Below are positions 10,386-20,744 of a stretch of DNA of 64,000 nucleotides, piece by piece. Source of the stretch: Martensiomyces pterosporus. Lineage: Eukaryota > Kickxellomycota > Kickxellomycetes > Kickxellales > Kickxellaceae. Made by a program: the position numbers and the translations under genes. Where the stretch lies: positions 125,981 through 189,980 of the forward strand of contig MU603929.1 of assembly GCA_025201845.1 (NCBI GenBank), written 5' to 3'. The notes beneath the pieces were generated by a model that was given only the letters and a program-made list of their open reading frames with translations, was not told the DNA's origin and did not search any database. Position 1 is the stretch's first letter; each line of letters begins with the position of its first letter.

Positions 10386-10391
10386 AATAAA
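10386..10391 (+). terminator. AATAAA polyadenylation signal of receptor copy 4
   Basis: A canonical AATAAA hexamer lies 29 bp after the stop codon of the fourth receptor. Confidence 0.5.
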
Positions 10392-10498
10392 GCATGTATA
10401 TTCTTCTGGCGCAAGGACTGATCTGATTGTGTAATTGCGAAGTGCACGTGATTCTGGGATCTGGCGGCCGGAACTTGGGCTGAGATCCCGTTCCGCAG

Positions 10499-10571
10499 GT
10501 CTTGTTGACTCAATTGGCAGAGCGTTGGTCACATAGTCCGAAGATCGTGAGCTCGAGCCCCACACAGGACA
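10499..10571 (+). pseudogene. tRNA-Met(CAU)-like sequence, degenerate
   Basis: A 73-nt cloverleaf can be drawn. The 7-bp acceptor (GTCTTGT with ACAGGAC, one G-U) pairs fully. The D arm has ACTC/GAGC with one mismatch, the anticodon arm has loop CACATAG with CAT at the anticodon position, and the T arm is GTGAG/CCCAC with one mismatch and loop CTCGAGC. Two near-invariant positions are broken: U33 is A and T54 is C. This suggests a decayed elongator tRNA-Met or a tRNA-derived element. A run of 13 T follows about 100 bp downstream. Confidence 0.55.
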
Positions 10572-11133
10572 AAGCACCTCCTGGCCCAAGAGTTTGGCTG
10601 GGTGGGTGCGGATGGGGTCTTAGCTTCTTGCCCTTTTTCTGCCTGTTGGTGCTAGGCGTGCGGCAGATACTTTGTTTTTTTTTTTTTGGAAGCGCAATTG
10701 AACAGCAGGTATCGGCTGGTTGGTGACCAGAAAGATCACCTGTGTGCGGCAATTGCCTGAGGCGCTCTGATGTTGTTGTTTTGATGTTGGAAATCACAGC
10801 AAGACCAAGTCAAGGCGGAAGAAGAGCACATGTGTTTTGCTGTAGATCCAATACCGCAGAGCAGCCACATACGTCAAGCGGGGCAATAGTGTAGCTGAAG
10901 CCATAGCCAGATTGCATGCCACTGTAGCAAGCGATTACATGTTTGAGTTCGGGAGAAGGTGAGGAAAGAGCGAGCCTATGCAAACTGCGGCCACTTGCCT
11001 TGCTGTGTAATCCTTGGAGAGTACATTTGAATGTAAAAGAAAAAAGGCTATGCTACTACTAGCGATGCTATGTTGTTACCAAGAGTAAGAGGGCGCTGGA
11101 GGAGCTGTACATTGATGGCACGTGCCTAGGCAA
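10572..11133. other. Intergenic, no gene seen
   Basis: The stretch holds a 13-T run at 10675-10687 and otherwise unremarkable sequence. Its right end would be the 3' untranslated region of the small minus-strand gene. Confidence 0.45.
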
Positions 11134-11283
11134 CTAGAGATAGTGGATATAAGCCCAGTCGTAGTGTCCGTACGCGTACTGGTGCTCGTCCTTCGCAGCC
11201 TCATCCTCGCTAGTCCACCCGCACTCGTTGCATCTCCACTCGGACCGCATGAACAGCCGATGAAAGATGTGTTTAATCGACAT
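11134..11283 (-). CDS. 49-residue zinc-finger-like mini-protein
   Basis: On the minus strand an ATG at 11283 opens a 49-codon frame closed by TAG. It contains W-x-CNECGW and then a spacing of C-x2-C-x12-H-x5-H, the layout of a C2H2 finger, followed by an aromatic tail ending in YIHYL. Upstream on the same strand is a consensus donor GTGAGT at 11500. Joining it to the acceptor TAG ending at 11286 links an in-frame exon starting at an ATG at 11534 (MGDMLAVIINT) to this ORF; an alternative acceptor at 11297 has a better pyrimidine tract and a CTAAT-like branch site but breaks that frame. So it is either a free mini-protein with a 5' UTR intron or the last exon of a longer protein. No family recognised. 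Confidence 0.5.
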   Translation of the reverse strand: MSIKHIFHRLFMRSEWRCNECGWTSEDEAAKDEHQYAYGHYDWAYIHYL

Positions 11284-11534
11284 CGCTAGCCAGGTGCTAA
11301 AGGTGGGGTGAGCGTGTTATTAGGGCAAGGTGTGCTGTATTTCAAGGAAGGTGTATGTCGTTGGGAATGCGGATGCGCGTGTTGGACGAGAATGCGAGGA
11401 CAGAGCTGGTGGAGGGAATTGGCCGGTGGCATGTTTTTATATGCGAAAATCGAAGCAAGGTGTGGTAGGACGGGTGAAAGGGATATGCATGCATACTCAC
11501 CAGTATTGATTATTACAGCCAGCATATCCCCCAT

Positions 11535-13403
11535 TGCAGCTGCTGTCCACTCCTTGGCCCCCTCCCCACCAAATTGAAATCGATAAGCTTGCTATGGACA
11601 TGCAAAATCAGCAAAGAAAAATAATACAAAGGCGTCAGGCAACAAAAACAGGGACAGTGCGGGGGAATACTGTGTTTGCTCTTTTTCATGTACATTCCAA
11701 GCACAGCCTTTATCCTTGTCCGATGTGAAGGAAAACACTGGCCATGCCGCATACAACTCAGCTAATCCCAACCCCACACGCCGTGTACTAGACACCCCAT
11801 CCAATCGCCCAATTAGAAACCTGCTGTCCTTCATCCTACTCAGCACATGCGCAAATTAGCACCTACAAAAATCTGGCAAGAAGCGCTGCAAAGCATGCTG
11901 CAATCGGGCACTCACAAAGGAGCCACTGCCAGTCTCCGGTTCATACCAACTATCAGAAATAGTCAGTGGCGCACAAGAGTCGGCAGAATGCCACTTGGTG
12001 CGGACATCAAGCAGCCTAAGCTAGAAGACACTCGCAAGCGCACATAGCTTTTCCCGTCTGCTCTAAGTAGCTGGCGGGTACGGGCTAGCCACTCATGCTT
12101 TTGGTATGGCCTTTGCCAAAGCGTTTGCTTGCTCACGCCTGCGCTGCAGGCAGTCAGACACCCCACTTTCCCTCCACACCTTTGTGCACTGTCGCTGAAT
12201 GCGGCATTTCTTTTGCAGTAATTGTATGTGCCGATGAGGCATTGTGGTCGGCCATATATGCAAATGGCAATGAATGCAGCCGGAATGTGCACATAGTATG
12301 CCTGCACCGATGCTGCCACACCCCATGAACCCCACATCTCCACCATGAGAAGAAATGCATGCACTGGCGTTGAATCTGCTCCCTTTTCTCGTCGCCTAAC
12401 CCGCCTCCCCCTATCTATTGACTCAAAGATGCGCATCTGTCGATATCACGGGTCGTATCCGATATCAATTGTGCCTTTTGTTTGTGCACATGCATATATA
12501 TGCAAGCGGATTGGAAAACACTGCTGCCTTGCTTTCGCCCCTTTCCCAGGCAACCCGGAATACACTATGCTTATTCAGACACAGCATCACCAATGACGCG
12601 CTGCTTAGCTAATCTTTGCCTATCTTCCTTGCTGCCTTTTTCAACACACCACATATCTCTTTATCGTGTGTGCTGTGCTCTCTTGCATCCCATTTTCTTT
12701 CTGTGCAATTTCGCGCTGTCAAGTCCTGGCAGCCATACAACAAACTCAATGTAAACGAAAAGAACAGCGGCAGTTACATTTCCAGCGCGCAGAGCCAACC
12801 CAAGAGAATAGAAATGCAAGATGATTTCCGCAGGGAGAAAAGCACTCCCCGCCCCTTCACAATTGTGGCCTGTTTGTCGTTTTGCTCTGTCACTAGGCTG
12901 CACTGCTGCTCCCTCCCGCCTTGCGCACTTTTACAAAACAATGGAAAAGCCAGTCTTGCAGATGTTTTTGCCGCTGGGGGGCGTTAGTCATGCCGCGAGT
13001 CATTATCGTGTCTTGTTCACGGGGCCATGCCCTCCCCCATGTCCCCCGTCCTTCCGTATTCATTCTATTCGCCACGAAAAGTGTCCCTAATTACACACCT
13101 ACGGCGCCAGCCGCCATACATGTGCTGCTGTCGCTGCTGCTTCTCATACATCAGCGGGCGTCATGGTCGCATTTAATTATATCACCAAATGCAGCCTAGC
13201 CGCAGCCAAAAGCAGAAACAGCGCCTGCCCTCAAAGGCTGCTTGCCAACACCGAGGAGGTCTCCAAATCTGTTTGCAGCTTGAGGCGGCATTATATTCGC
13301 TCTTTAAAAAGTGCTGATTGTCCACCGTGTCCGGCAGACAGCGTGTTGGTGGCATCAGGACAAGAATATTCATTAAACTAAAAAAAGGTGCATTTTTACT
13401 CTT
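11535..13403. other. Intergenic 1.9 kb, no confident gene
   Basis: Several short open frames exist on both strands, the longest on the minus strand at 11963-12436, but none has a recognisable domain or convincing composition. Sequences resembling splice sites occur on the minus strand (for example GTGAGT ending an open stretch near 11915). Further exons of a split gene cannot be excluded. Confidence 0.35.
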
Positions 13404-16400
13404 CTATTTTGACTCGGGCTTGTCCTGTGCTTGCTCCTGTTCCTGAGAGGGGCTAGAGGACGAAGCCTGTGCGCCTCTTTCGAGTTCCTGGTCAACCAGC
13501 TCTGCAAGCGTCATCTTGTTCGGCGGCATTGCGCTTGTGGACATGCCGATTCCAATACTACTGGCAACCATCGAGGGAACCATAGCAGCGGCCAATATGT
13601 TCTTTGGCTGGTTTTCGCTGTTGGCTCCACTACGCTTCCTCCGATGTTGCTGCTGGTGCTGCTGGTGCTGCTGGTGCTGCTGGTGCTGGGTGTTGAGCTG
13701 GTTTTCCGCCATGGCAGCATGGCCGTCAGCTGTTACCGCTGCAGAGTCCTCCTGTGCAACAGCCTCGAGATATCCAGGAGGCGGTACGGATCCATCTCCA
13801 CTCGCCTGCTGCTGCTGCTGCTGCCAGCTGTTGTTGTTGTTGTTGTTGTTGTTGTTTCTTGCATGTGACGTGCGCACACGCCTGGTCAGATCAGCACCAA
13901 ACTTGAACATCGACGACTTGATTCCACCGCTACCGTTGTCAAGGGGCATAGACAAATCGGCATCCCCACCAGCACTGCTTGCACGCCGTCTGCCTCTACC
14001 AGCAGCACCGGCGTCCTGGCCAGGAGCAGCTTTGGCTCCGTCGCCACCCACAAGCTTGCTCCGGACACTCTGCGCAGGCGGCTGCCACTCCAGACTCAGC
14101 GGCTTCTTGTAAATGTCCTGGGGGACAAACGGCAGCATCCACCAGACCAGCTGGTCCGGGATAAGCCTCAGAATCAGGCCGACGGGCAGGGAGAGGAACC
14201 CAGCAACAATGGAGAACGCCCAGTACTTGCCGCTGAGCGCCGTAGTCTGGAATGCAACGCCGCCCCACTGCACAATTATGATCTGGCCAATGACAGAGAT
14301 TAAAACAATGCCAACGAAGAACCAGTTCTTCAGCATGCCCGTGAAGCAGTTCTTCTCGTTATGCAGAACGCGGCAGTTAAACTCGTTGAAGATCTGCATC
14401 CACGCAAACGTGTTGAACACCAGCGTGCGGAGAACGAGCATGTCATGGGAGCTCTGCACCGTGTGCAAGTGGAAAATGTCGTCGGCCGCGTACAAGGTGA
14501 GGAAGCACACGACGACCTGGAAGATGGCCTGCCCGATGATGTTCTTCCACATCGTAAATGTGATCAGCGGCGAGTTCTGCTTCTCTGGATACCTATCCAG
14601 GATGTCCTCGCTTGGTGGGTCGGTGGCCAGCGCCAGGGCGGCAAATGTGTCCATGATGAGGTTGATCCACAGCAGTTGTACAGCTGTAAACACCGACTGC
14701 TCCTCCTTGTCGGCAACCGCCGACACGAAGGCAATGAGGACTGCAGTGACATTGACTGTGATCTGGAACTGCAAGAACTTCTTCACCGCATCGTTCACGG
14801 TGCGGCCCCACATGCACGCACGCACAATGGATTTGAAGTTGTCGTCCATGACCACAATCGACGACGCCTCTTTAGCAACCTCGGTGCCCGCAATGCCCAT
14901 GCTGAACCCGACATTGGCCGCCTTCAGCGCAGGACCGTCGTTGGTGCCATCGCCAGTGACTGACACAACCTCGCCATGCGTGCGCAGCCACTCAACCAGC
15001 ATCCGCTTATCCTCGGGCGACGAGCGCGCAAGCACCTGCAGCCTTGGGATGATGACGTCCATCTGCTCTGGGGTCAGTTTGCGGAACTTTGGGCCCTCAA
15101 GAACCACGCCGCCCATTCCCGGCGTGTAGATGCCGCACTGGGTAGCGATTGCTCTGGCGGTCAGAACATTGTCTCCGGTGACCATCCGCACAATGATTCC
15201 TGCATTCTGGCACCTACGCACGGCATCCGTCACGCCCTCGCGCAGCGGGTCCTCGATGGCAAAGATACCCAAGCACACAAGACCCGCGGATTCGCGCCAC
15301 TCGGCATCTAGCGACTCCTGCTGCGCCAGCTGGGCCTCGTCGAATGTCGAAAAGTCGCGGTACGCCATGCCGATCGTGCGCAGGGCGCGGGTGGCATAGT
15401 GCGACACGGTGCGCCGCAGGTCGCGCAGGGTTTCTTCGTCCAGCGACAAGACAGGGATTGCTGGGTTGTGTGCAAAGTCTGCTGGGAATCCAGATGCCAG
15501 CGAGGCGTCCTCGCCCACATCGGTGGTGTCGGAGCTGATGTTGCGCGACCCGGTGTAGTGCGCCGAGAGCAAGTAGGGCTCAACAGAGCTGCCAGCTGTC
15601 CTGCTAGCCTCATATCCACTTCTATCTGCGCTGGCCTCATTGCTGCCGACGACATCGCTGGTCGCCGTGTCAATGCGCAGCACAGGAAGCAGTCCGTCAG
15701 CGTCGCCATCGTTGCTGCCGCTATCGCTGTCGCGCTCGAGGTTGATCTGAGGGATATTGGCGTGTGCATACCTAGTGCCCAGATTCATCTGCAGCTGCTC
15801 GCTATCACCATCCTCGTCCTCCTCCTCGGCATCGCCAAAGTTGCTCACCGACGCATCCGAAGCAGCAGCCAAATGGCGGCTGGGGGCATTCATAATCTCC
15901 TCACGGTCCTGGGTCTGGAACGCGCCATCAACGTCGACAATCCACTTGCAACTCTGTATGACTACCTCGGGGGCTCCCTTGACGTACAGGCGCCAAACGG
16001 GCTTGCCATCCTCACGGCGACGGATCTTGACCAGCGTGCTCATGCATTTGCGCTCGGAGCTGAACGGCCACACCTGCACGCACTCATCGATATCTTTTTC
16101 GCGCAGCTGGGTATACTCGGGCGCACCCAGGGTCTCTGACCACGAGAGGAGGGCGGTTTCGGTCTTGGATCCAGTAAACTTGTCAGCACTAGAGACAGCT
16201 GCACTGCCTGATACGCCGGCACTCTCCTCGGCACCAGCATCTGCCGAGCGCTTCTTGCCCTTGAGACCAAGCATCCGGCGCCAGAATGGGCGCTTGCGCT
16301 TGTCGGCAGTGCCCAAGAGACCCTGGGTGTTCGAGTCATCGTCCTCGTTATTGCCTTCATTGAAGGGGTCCTGAGCCGGTATGAAAGCCGTGGAATTGAC

Positions 16401-18575
16401 GGCAATCGCATCATGGCAGAGGCTGATGACGGCCTGCGGCGCCTCCTCACCGAGCTCCGCCGTGGGTATGACCATGTCGTCGTCGTCGCTGAAGTCGCTC
16501 AGGTCCGAAATCCCCGAGTAGCTGGGCGACACATCCGACATGGGTGTCAGGGCACTCGAGGACGAGTATCCCGAGGATCCCATCCGACGGCGCTGCTGAT
16601 GTCTGTGCCGACGACTCCTCATACGCCTCTGCCTGCGCGTCTCAGTCTCTAGCAGCGTAGGCAGAACGGCCTTCTCGGGCGGCACCGCCCTTCCCGACAT
16701 ATCCGTGACCAAACCGTCGGCAGGCGGCTGCTTGGCCCTGCGCCGCTGCATTTCCGATGTACCGGGCGGATAGGAGCTGAACTGGTACTGGTCGCCAATG
16801 CACCCGGCAACCACAGTCATGCGGTTCTGCGTCAGTGTGCCCGTCTTGTCCGAGCAAATCGTTGTTGCGTTGCCCATGGTCTCGCACGAGGCCAGCACGC
16901 GTACCAGGCAGTTGTCCTCCAGCATACGAGTAGTAGCTACTGCCAGTGCCAAGGTGACTGCCAACGGGAGGCCTTCGGGGACCGCCACCACGACCACTGT
17001 GACGGCTGAGATGATGATGCGCACGATGCTGTCGACCACCTTGGTGGCGTCCCGGCTGACCTCGTGGCGGCCAAACTCGACAAAGTACTTGATGATGAGC
17101 ACGAGGAACATGAGCAAACCAGCGGCACCTCCAAGCTTGGCAATGAGCTCGGCCAGTCCATTGAGCTTGATCTGCAGCGGCGTGGACTCGCTCTCCTTGC
17201 GCAGGGACATGAGCGTGCGGCCGTAGAACGAGTGCTCGCCGACCGCTACAACCACACAGCGGCCGACTCCCTCAAGCACGCGGCTTCCAGAGATGAGGAA
17301 TGGGTCAATGCCCTTGCTGCTTGAGACCTTGGCGCGCGGGGCAGCTGGTGGCTCTTGCTGCTGCTGCTGCTGCTGCTCCTCGTGAACATGAATCTTCTCG
17401 CCAATCACAGTGCCCATTGGCCCTGCAGCCTTCTTAGCCAGCTCGCCCTCGCCATCAGTCGAGTCATCAGCATCGGCGCCAGACATGTCGTGGAGCCCAG
17501 TGGACTCCACAATCTCCGCTGCCTTTGCATCGTCTGCCCGGTGCGCATGAGCCCGCTGCTCACGCCGCCTGTTTCTCAAATCAGCCCTCCTGCGCTGCCT
17601 CTCCTTCTTGCGCTCCGCATTGGCGCGCTCCGCGTCCTCCATGCGGCGCTTTCTCAGCGCATCGCTCTCACCAGTGACAGAGCTCTCGTCGCACTTCAGG
17701 TTGGAGGATGAGACAACGATTCCGTCGGCACACAGGATGTCTCCAGGCTCAATATGCAAGATATCCCCGACCATGATACAGTTTGTCGACACCAGGCGCT
17801 CCTGGCCACCACGAGTGACCCTCACCCTCCTGTCGTTCTTCTTGGCGTTGAGCTTCCTGAACTGCTTCTCCTTCTGGTAGTCATTAATAGAGGCCACCAG
17901 AGTAACCACAGAGATAGCCACGATGATAGCAAATCCCTCGACCCAGTGGACATTTTCCGCTTCCACCGGATCGTCTGTCACACGCACATCTTGGTAAATG
18001 CCGATGCCCAGGGAGACTATGGCAGCGACAATAAGAAGGACGAGCATCTTGTCGTGGAGGGCATCCCACACGAGTCCCAAAAACGAGCGCGACTTGGCTG
18101 GCGGGAGGATGTTGACGCCAAATTTGTCGACGCGGTCCGCATACAGCTTGCGGTCAGTCTCGAATTCCGCAAGCCAAGTGAGGTCCGCGTCCTCCTGCTC
18201 GGCGGCCAGCTCCTTGGCCAGCTCGGCGTTCTTCGACTTGGCAGGCTCCAGCCCGGGCGGATGCTGCTCGGCCGCAATGTTCTCGTGTGCGGGAACGATG
18301 CCGGTGTCCGGGTTGACGCTGAGTAGGCGGAGCAATCCGCTGGTGCCGCCAAGACTCCGCAGCCCTGCCACATCCTTGTCGGCCACCAAGAGCGCAATCT
18401 GCTCTGGGGTGAGTGCGTCTGCGCTCGCGCTGGCCTTTTCAGCATTGCCGTTGCTGGAAGTGGTGGCTGAGGTGGAAATCTCTATCACTGCTGCCTGGGT
18501 TGGGTCGTGATCATACGGTGCCTGGTGGCTGTTGCCTCCTCCGTCTTTAGTGGCACTATTGTTGCGATTGTCCAT
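13404..18575 (-). CDS. PMC1: PMC1-type calcium-transporting P-type ATPase (P2B), oversized
   Basis: The 1723-residue product pumps Ca2+ out of the cytosol, probably into the vacuole. Visible signatures: TM1-TM2 (about 177-230), actuator TGES (301-304), PEGLP in TM4 (533-537), phosphorylation loop DKTGTLT with Asp576, nucleotide-binding KGAPE (866-870), MVTGDN (1131-1136), hinge GDGTNDGP (1208-1215), and TM5-TM10 from about 1270 to 1480. It is some 550 residues longer than yeast Pmc1: an Arg/Glu-rich and poly-Q insert follows TGES (about 305-415), two acidic/Ser-rich inserts interrupt the N domain (about 605-795 and 900-1040), and a 220-residue tail has poly-N, poly-Q and (HQQ)n tracts. It starts at a clean ATG with a probable 5' UTR intron just upstream. 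Confidence 0.93.
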   Translation of the reverse strand: MDNRNNSATKDGGGNSHQAPYDHDPTQAAVIEISTSATTSSNGNAEKASASADALTPEQIALLVADKDVAGLRSLGGTSGLLRLLSVNPDTGIVPAHENIAAEQHPPGLEPAKSKNAELAKELAAEQEDADLTWLAEFETDRKLYADRVDKFGVNILPPAKSRSFLGLVWDALHDKMLVLLIVAAIVSLGIGIYQDVRVTDDPVEAENVHWVEGFAIIVAISVVTLVASINDYQKEKQFRKLNAKKNDRRVRVTRGGQERLVSTNCIMVGDILHIEPGDILCADGIVVSSSNLKCDESSVTGESDALRKRRMEDAERANAERKKERQRRRADLRNRRREQRAHAHRADDAKAAEIVESTGLHDMSGADADDSTDGEGELAKKAAGPMGTVIGEKIHVHEEQQQQQQQEPPAAPRAKVSSSKGIDPFLISGSRVLEGVGRCVVVAVGEHSFYGRTLMSLRKESESTPLQIKLNGLAELIAKLGGAAGLLMFLVLIIKYFVEFGRHEVSRDATKVVDSIVRIIISAVTVVVVAVPEGLPLAVTLALAVATTRMLEDNCLVRVLASCETMGNATTICSDKTGTLTQNRMTVVAGCIGDQYQFSSYPPGTSEMQRRRAKQPPADGLVTDMSGRAVPPEKAVLPTLLETETRRQRRMRSRRHRHQQRRRMGSSGYSSSSALTPMSDVSPSYSGISDLSDFSDDDDMVIPTAELGEEAPQAVISLCHDAIAVNSTAFIPAQDPFNEGNNEDDDSNTQGLLGTADKRKRPFWRRMLGLKGKKRSADAGAEESAGVSGSAAVSSADKFTGSKTETALLSWSETLGAPEYTQLREKDIDECVQVWPFSSERKCMSTLVKIRRREDGKPVWRLYVKGAPEVVIQSCKWIVDVDGAFQTQDREEIMNAPSRHLAAASDASVSNFGDAEEEDEDGDSEQLQMNLGTRYAHANIPQINLERDSDSGSNDGDADGLLPVLRIDTATSDVVGSNEASADRSGYEASRTAGSSVEPYLLSAHYTGSRNISSDTTDVGEDASLASGFPADFAHNPAIPVLSLDEETLRDLRRTVSHYATRALRTIGMAYRDFSTFDEAQLAQQESLDAEWRESAGLVCLGIFAIEDPLREGVTDAVRRCQNAGIIVRMVTGDNVLTARAIATQCGIYTPGMGGVVLEGPKFRKLTPEQMDVIIPRLQVLARSSPEDKRMLVEWLRTHGEVVSVTGDGTNDGPALKAANVGFSMGIAGTEVAKEASSIVVMDDNFKSIVRACMWGRTVNDAVKKFLQFQITVNVTAVLIAFVSAVADKEEQSVFTAVQLLWINLIMDTFAALALATDPPSEDILDRYPEKQNSPLITFTMWKNIIGQAIFQVVVCFLTLYAADDIFHLHTVQSSHDMLVLRTLVFNTFAWMQIFNEFNCRVLHNEKNCFTGMLKNWFFVGIVLISVIGQIIIVQWGGVAFQTTALSGKYWAFSIVAGFLSLPVGLILRLIPDQLVWWMLPFVPQDIYKKPLSLEWQPPAQSVRSKLVGGDGAKAAPGQDAGAAGRGRRRASSAGGDADLSMPLDNGSGGIKSSMFKFGADLTRRVRTSHARNNNNNNNNNSWQQQQQQASGDGSVPPPGYLEAVAQEDSAAVTADGHAAMAENQLNTQHQQHQQHQQHQQQHRRKRSGANSENQPKNILAAAMVPSMVASSIGIGMSTSAMPPNKMTLAELVDQELERGAQASSSSPSQEQEQAQDKPESK
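13807..13856 (-). repeat. Poly-Q/poly-N coding microsatellites in the Ca-ATPase tail
   Basis: CTG-type and GTT-type trinucleotide runs, read on the minus strand as glutamine and asparagine codons, lie in the non-conserved C-terminal tail. Another imperfect tract (HQQ repeats) lies about 150 bp nearer the 3' end of the gene. Confidence 0.85.
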
Positions 18576-18580
18576 TATAG

Positions 18581-18753
18581 CTGGGGGGGATTGTAACTGC
18601 TCGGGGGGAGGGAGCGCTTTGCTACTCCTATCCTACGTGACAGCAGCGGGGAGAAAAATACCAGAAGGACCTGTGAGTGTGTGTTTGGATGATACAGGGC
18701 ATATGGCGTGGTTCCTGGTCAGCGTGCGTGTGCATTTGTGTGTGTTAGCATAC
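18581..18753 (-). other. Possible 5' UTR intron of the Ca-ATPase gene
   Basis: Six bases before the start codon the minus strand has a strong acceptor (a run of C ending in CAG at 18581). A donor AAG|GTATGC begins at 18753. The resulting 173-nt GT-AG intron would lie wholly in the 5' UTR. Inference from splice-site likeness only. Confidence 0.35.
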
Positions 18754-20744
18754 CTTAGGACAAACAACTGGGGAATCGGTGATGGGAGGTGATCTTGGAT
18801 CTAGCCAACTCGTTTCTGGCAATCCACGAGTCGCAGCTAGTAATTCAAATAAGGAAATACAAAAACAGTAACGGCTCGAGTAGCGAAACGAGCAAGAGTT
18901 TTTGTGCTGGCAAAAAGAAGCAGCGTCTATGCTGGCAACGGGAGACGTCTGTACGTGTTTGGTGTAGAAATGAATGGCACGGAGCACGTTGCAACGGGGG
19001 GAGAAGAGGTGCGCGAGCTGCAGTAAAGTTAGCCCATTGGGTCCACGACAAACGATAAAATAAAAAATAAAACCTTGAAGCAAGCGTGGCAAGGGCGTCA
19101 AAAGCTTGTAAGAAAAGTGCAGTTACGAGCTACGAGACTGAAAAAGACAGGGAACGGAGGAAGCAGGGTGGGTTTTAACGCAGAGATGTGGACAGGAGGA
19201 AAAGCCCCCATGCTCTTGGCCAGCAACGCTAATCCCACCCCTCTCCTGTGTCGGTGGGAGCGAGGCTTTGTGAGCGAGGAGGATGTGGGAAACTGATGGG
19301 GAGAAGGCGAGTGGAAGAGAGAAAACAAGCAAAAAAGAATAATGTGCTGCTCAGAACGTTCTGAGAAGAAACTCCAAGGAGAAAAGCTCGTGCAAGAAAC
19401 AGCCCCATTGGAGGCCGGCCAATGGTGGGGGAGCGGGGGTGGAGAAATAACAACAGGAATATACAGGACTTTAATACGGCGGCAGGTCAATCTGCCGAAC
19501 GCTGCTGCACGCTGGTTTCCAAGAAGAGCTCGCGTTCTGTAGGGGGCAGCAGGAGCAGCGAGAGGGCCTTGCTCCCACCTCTAGCCATGCAAGGGCTTCC
19601 ATAGCAACAGCGCAAGGTAGTAGCCAAAGAAAGAGCCGTTTGTGGAGCGCAAAGTGGGACTGTGGAGATGCCAAGAGCAGCGGACACAAACACACCCGTC
19701 TCCTCCACCCAGCAAGAGTGTGATAAAACTGCCTTTGTGGTGCCGAGTTGAGGAAGCCAAGCCAGCCCCCAACTAAGGGCTGTCCCCTTCTGCCGTTGCT
19801 TCTTCTGCTGCGTGAACCAGTCAGCGGCGCTGTCCGCATCTTCTACGGAAAGGCACTCGAAGCGTTCCACAACCACACAACAACCGCAGCCCTCAAACAC
19901 GAGGGACAAGATGCACATCCTCCCTCATCGCAGCAACAGCAGCAGGACCTGTGGCAGCGACATCAGCGTCAGGCGCAATGCAAACACGCTATGTGCAGAA
20001 AAGAAGAGATAATAGAAAAGGAGCAGGAATAAAGAAAGGAATAGACTCCATGCACACGCATCGCGCTGGTGTTCTAGAATTCCTGCATTCGTGGCATGAG
20101 CGCCAGCTGCCCAATCTGTGTTTACGTGTATGCAAGGTCACGGTCGTCGCGAGGGAAGCGGTTGCTGCGTCTGCTGCCATCGGGGTTGGCACCTGGTGGG
20201 AACAGCTGTGCTCCTGGCCATCTGATCCACATCAGCCGTAATTGCTAATTTGATATCAAGGCGAAATAAACGTGACGCGAAGATAAGATGCTGTCTACCA
20301 GAATACACATGCAGCGGCCAGAGAATCAGCCTGCCTCTTATCAGAGCACACCGTTATCTAACCGCCAAGCCCAAGGAGCCACACGACCCGCCCCGTTAGC
20401 ATAAGCTTTCAGGGTGCATTGGCGCTGTGTCTAGCAGCAAGCAGCAAGCAGCGCTGGCACGTTACCATAAGCGACGCTCTTTTGCGGACATAGCGTTCAA
20501 CTGCAGCAAGCTCACGGCGCTTGCATCATCGCCTGTATTTGCTATTCGCCCCTGGTCCTGATGAGCAGCGAGAAGTAGCAGTATCCAGGCCCTTACTTTG
20601 TCGCCACCAAGGAGCACTATTAAAGCACGCGATCAAGCACGCCTTGCCAAAACAAAGCGCAGCACACCTATTCTCCCCCCCCCCCACACCGCTTCTTCTA
20701 TTCAACCCTTCCACCAACAAAACTCGCAAGTATCAACAGCCAGA
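18754..20744. other. Divergent intergenic region, about 2 kb
   Basis: The stretch separates the minus-strand Ca-ATPase from the plus-strand methyltransferase and must carry both promoters. An open minus-strand frame at 19487-19918 (143 codons) lacks recognisable features and is not called. The last 150 bp are rich in C/T runs typical of a fungal 5' leader. Confidence 0.4.

Noticed and set aside
11963..12436. Minus-strand frame of 157 codons in the gap before the calcium pump
   Set aside because: No domain or start context; alternative frames in the same place look equally protein-like, so nothing can be decided.
19487..19918. Minus-strand frame of 143 codons between the calcium pump and methyltransferase
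   Set aside because: Composition is irregular, overlapping frames compete, and no family or splice structure supports it.
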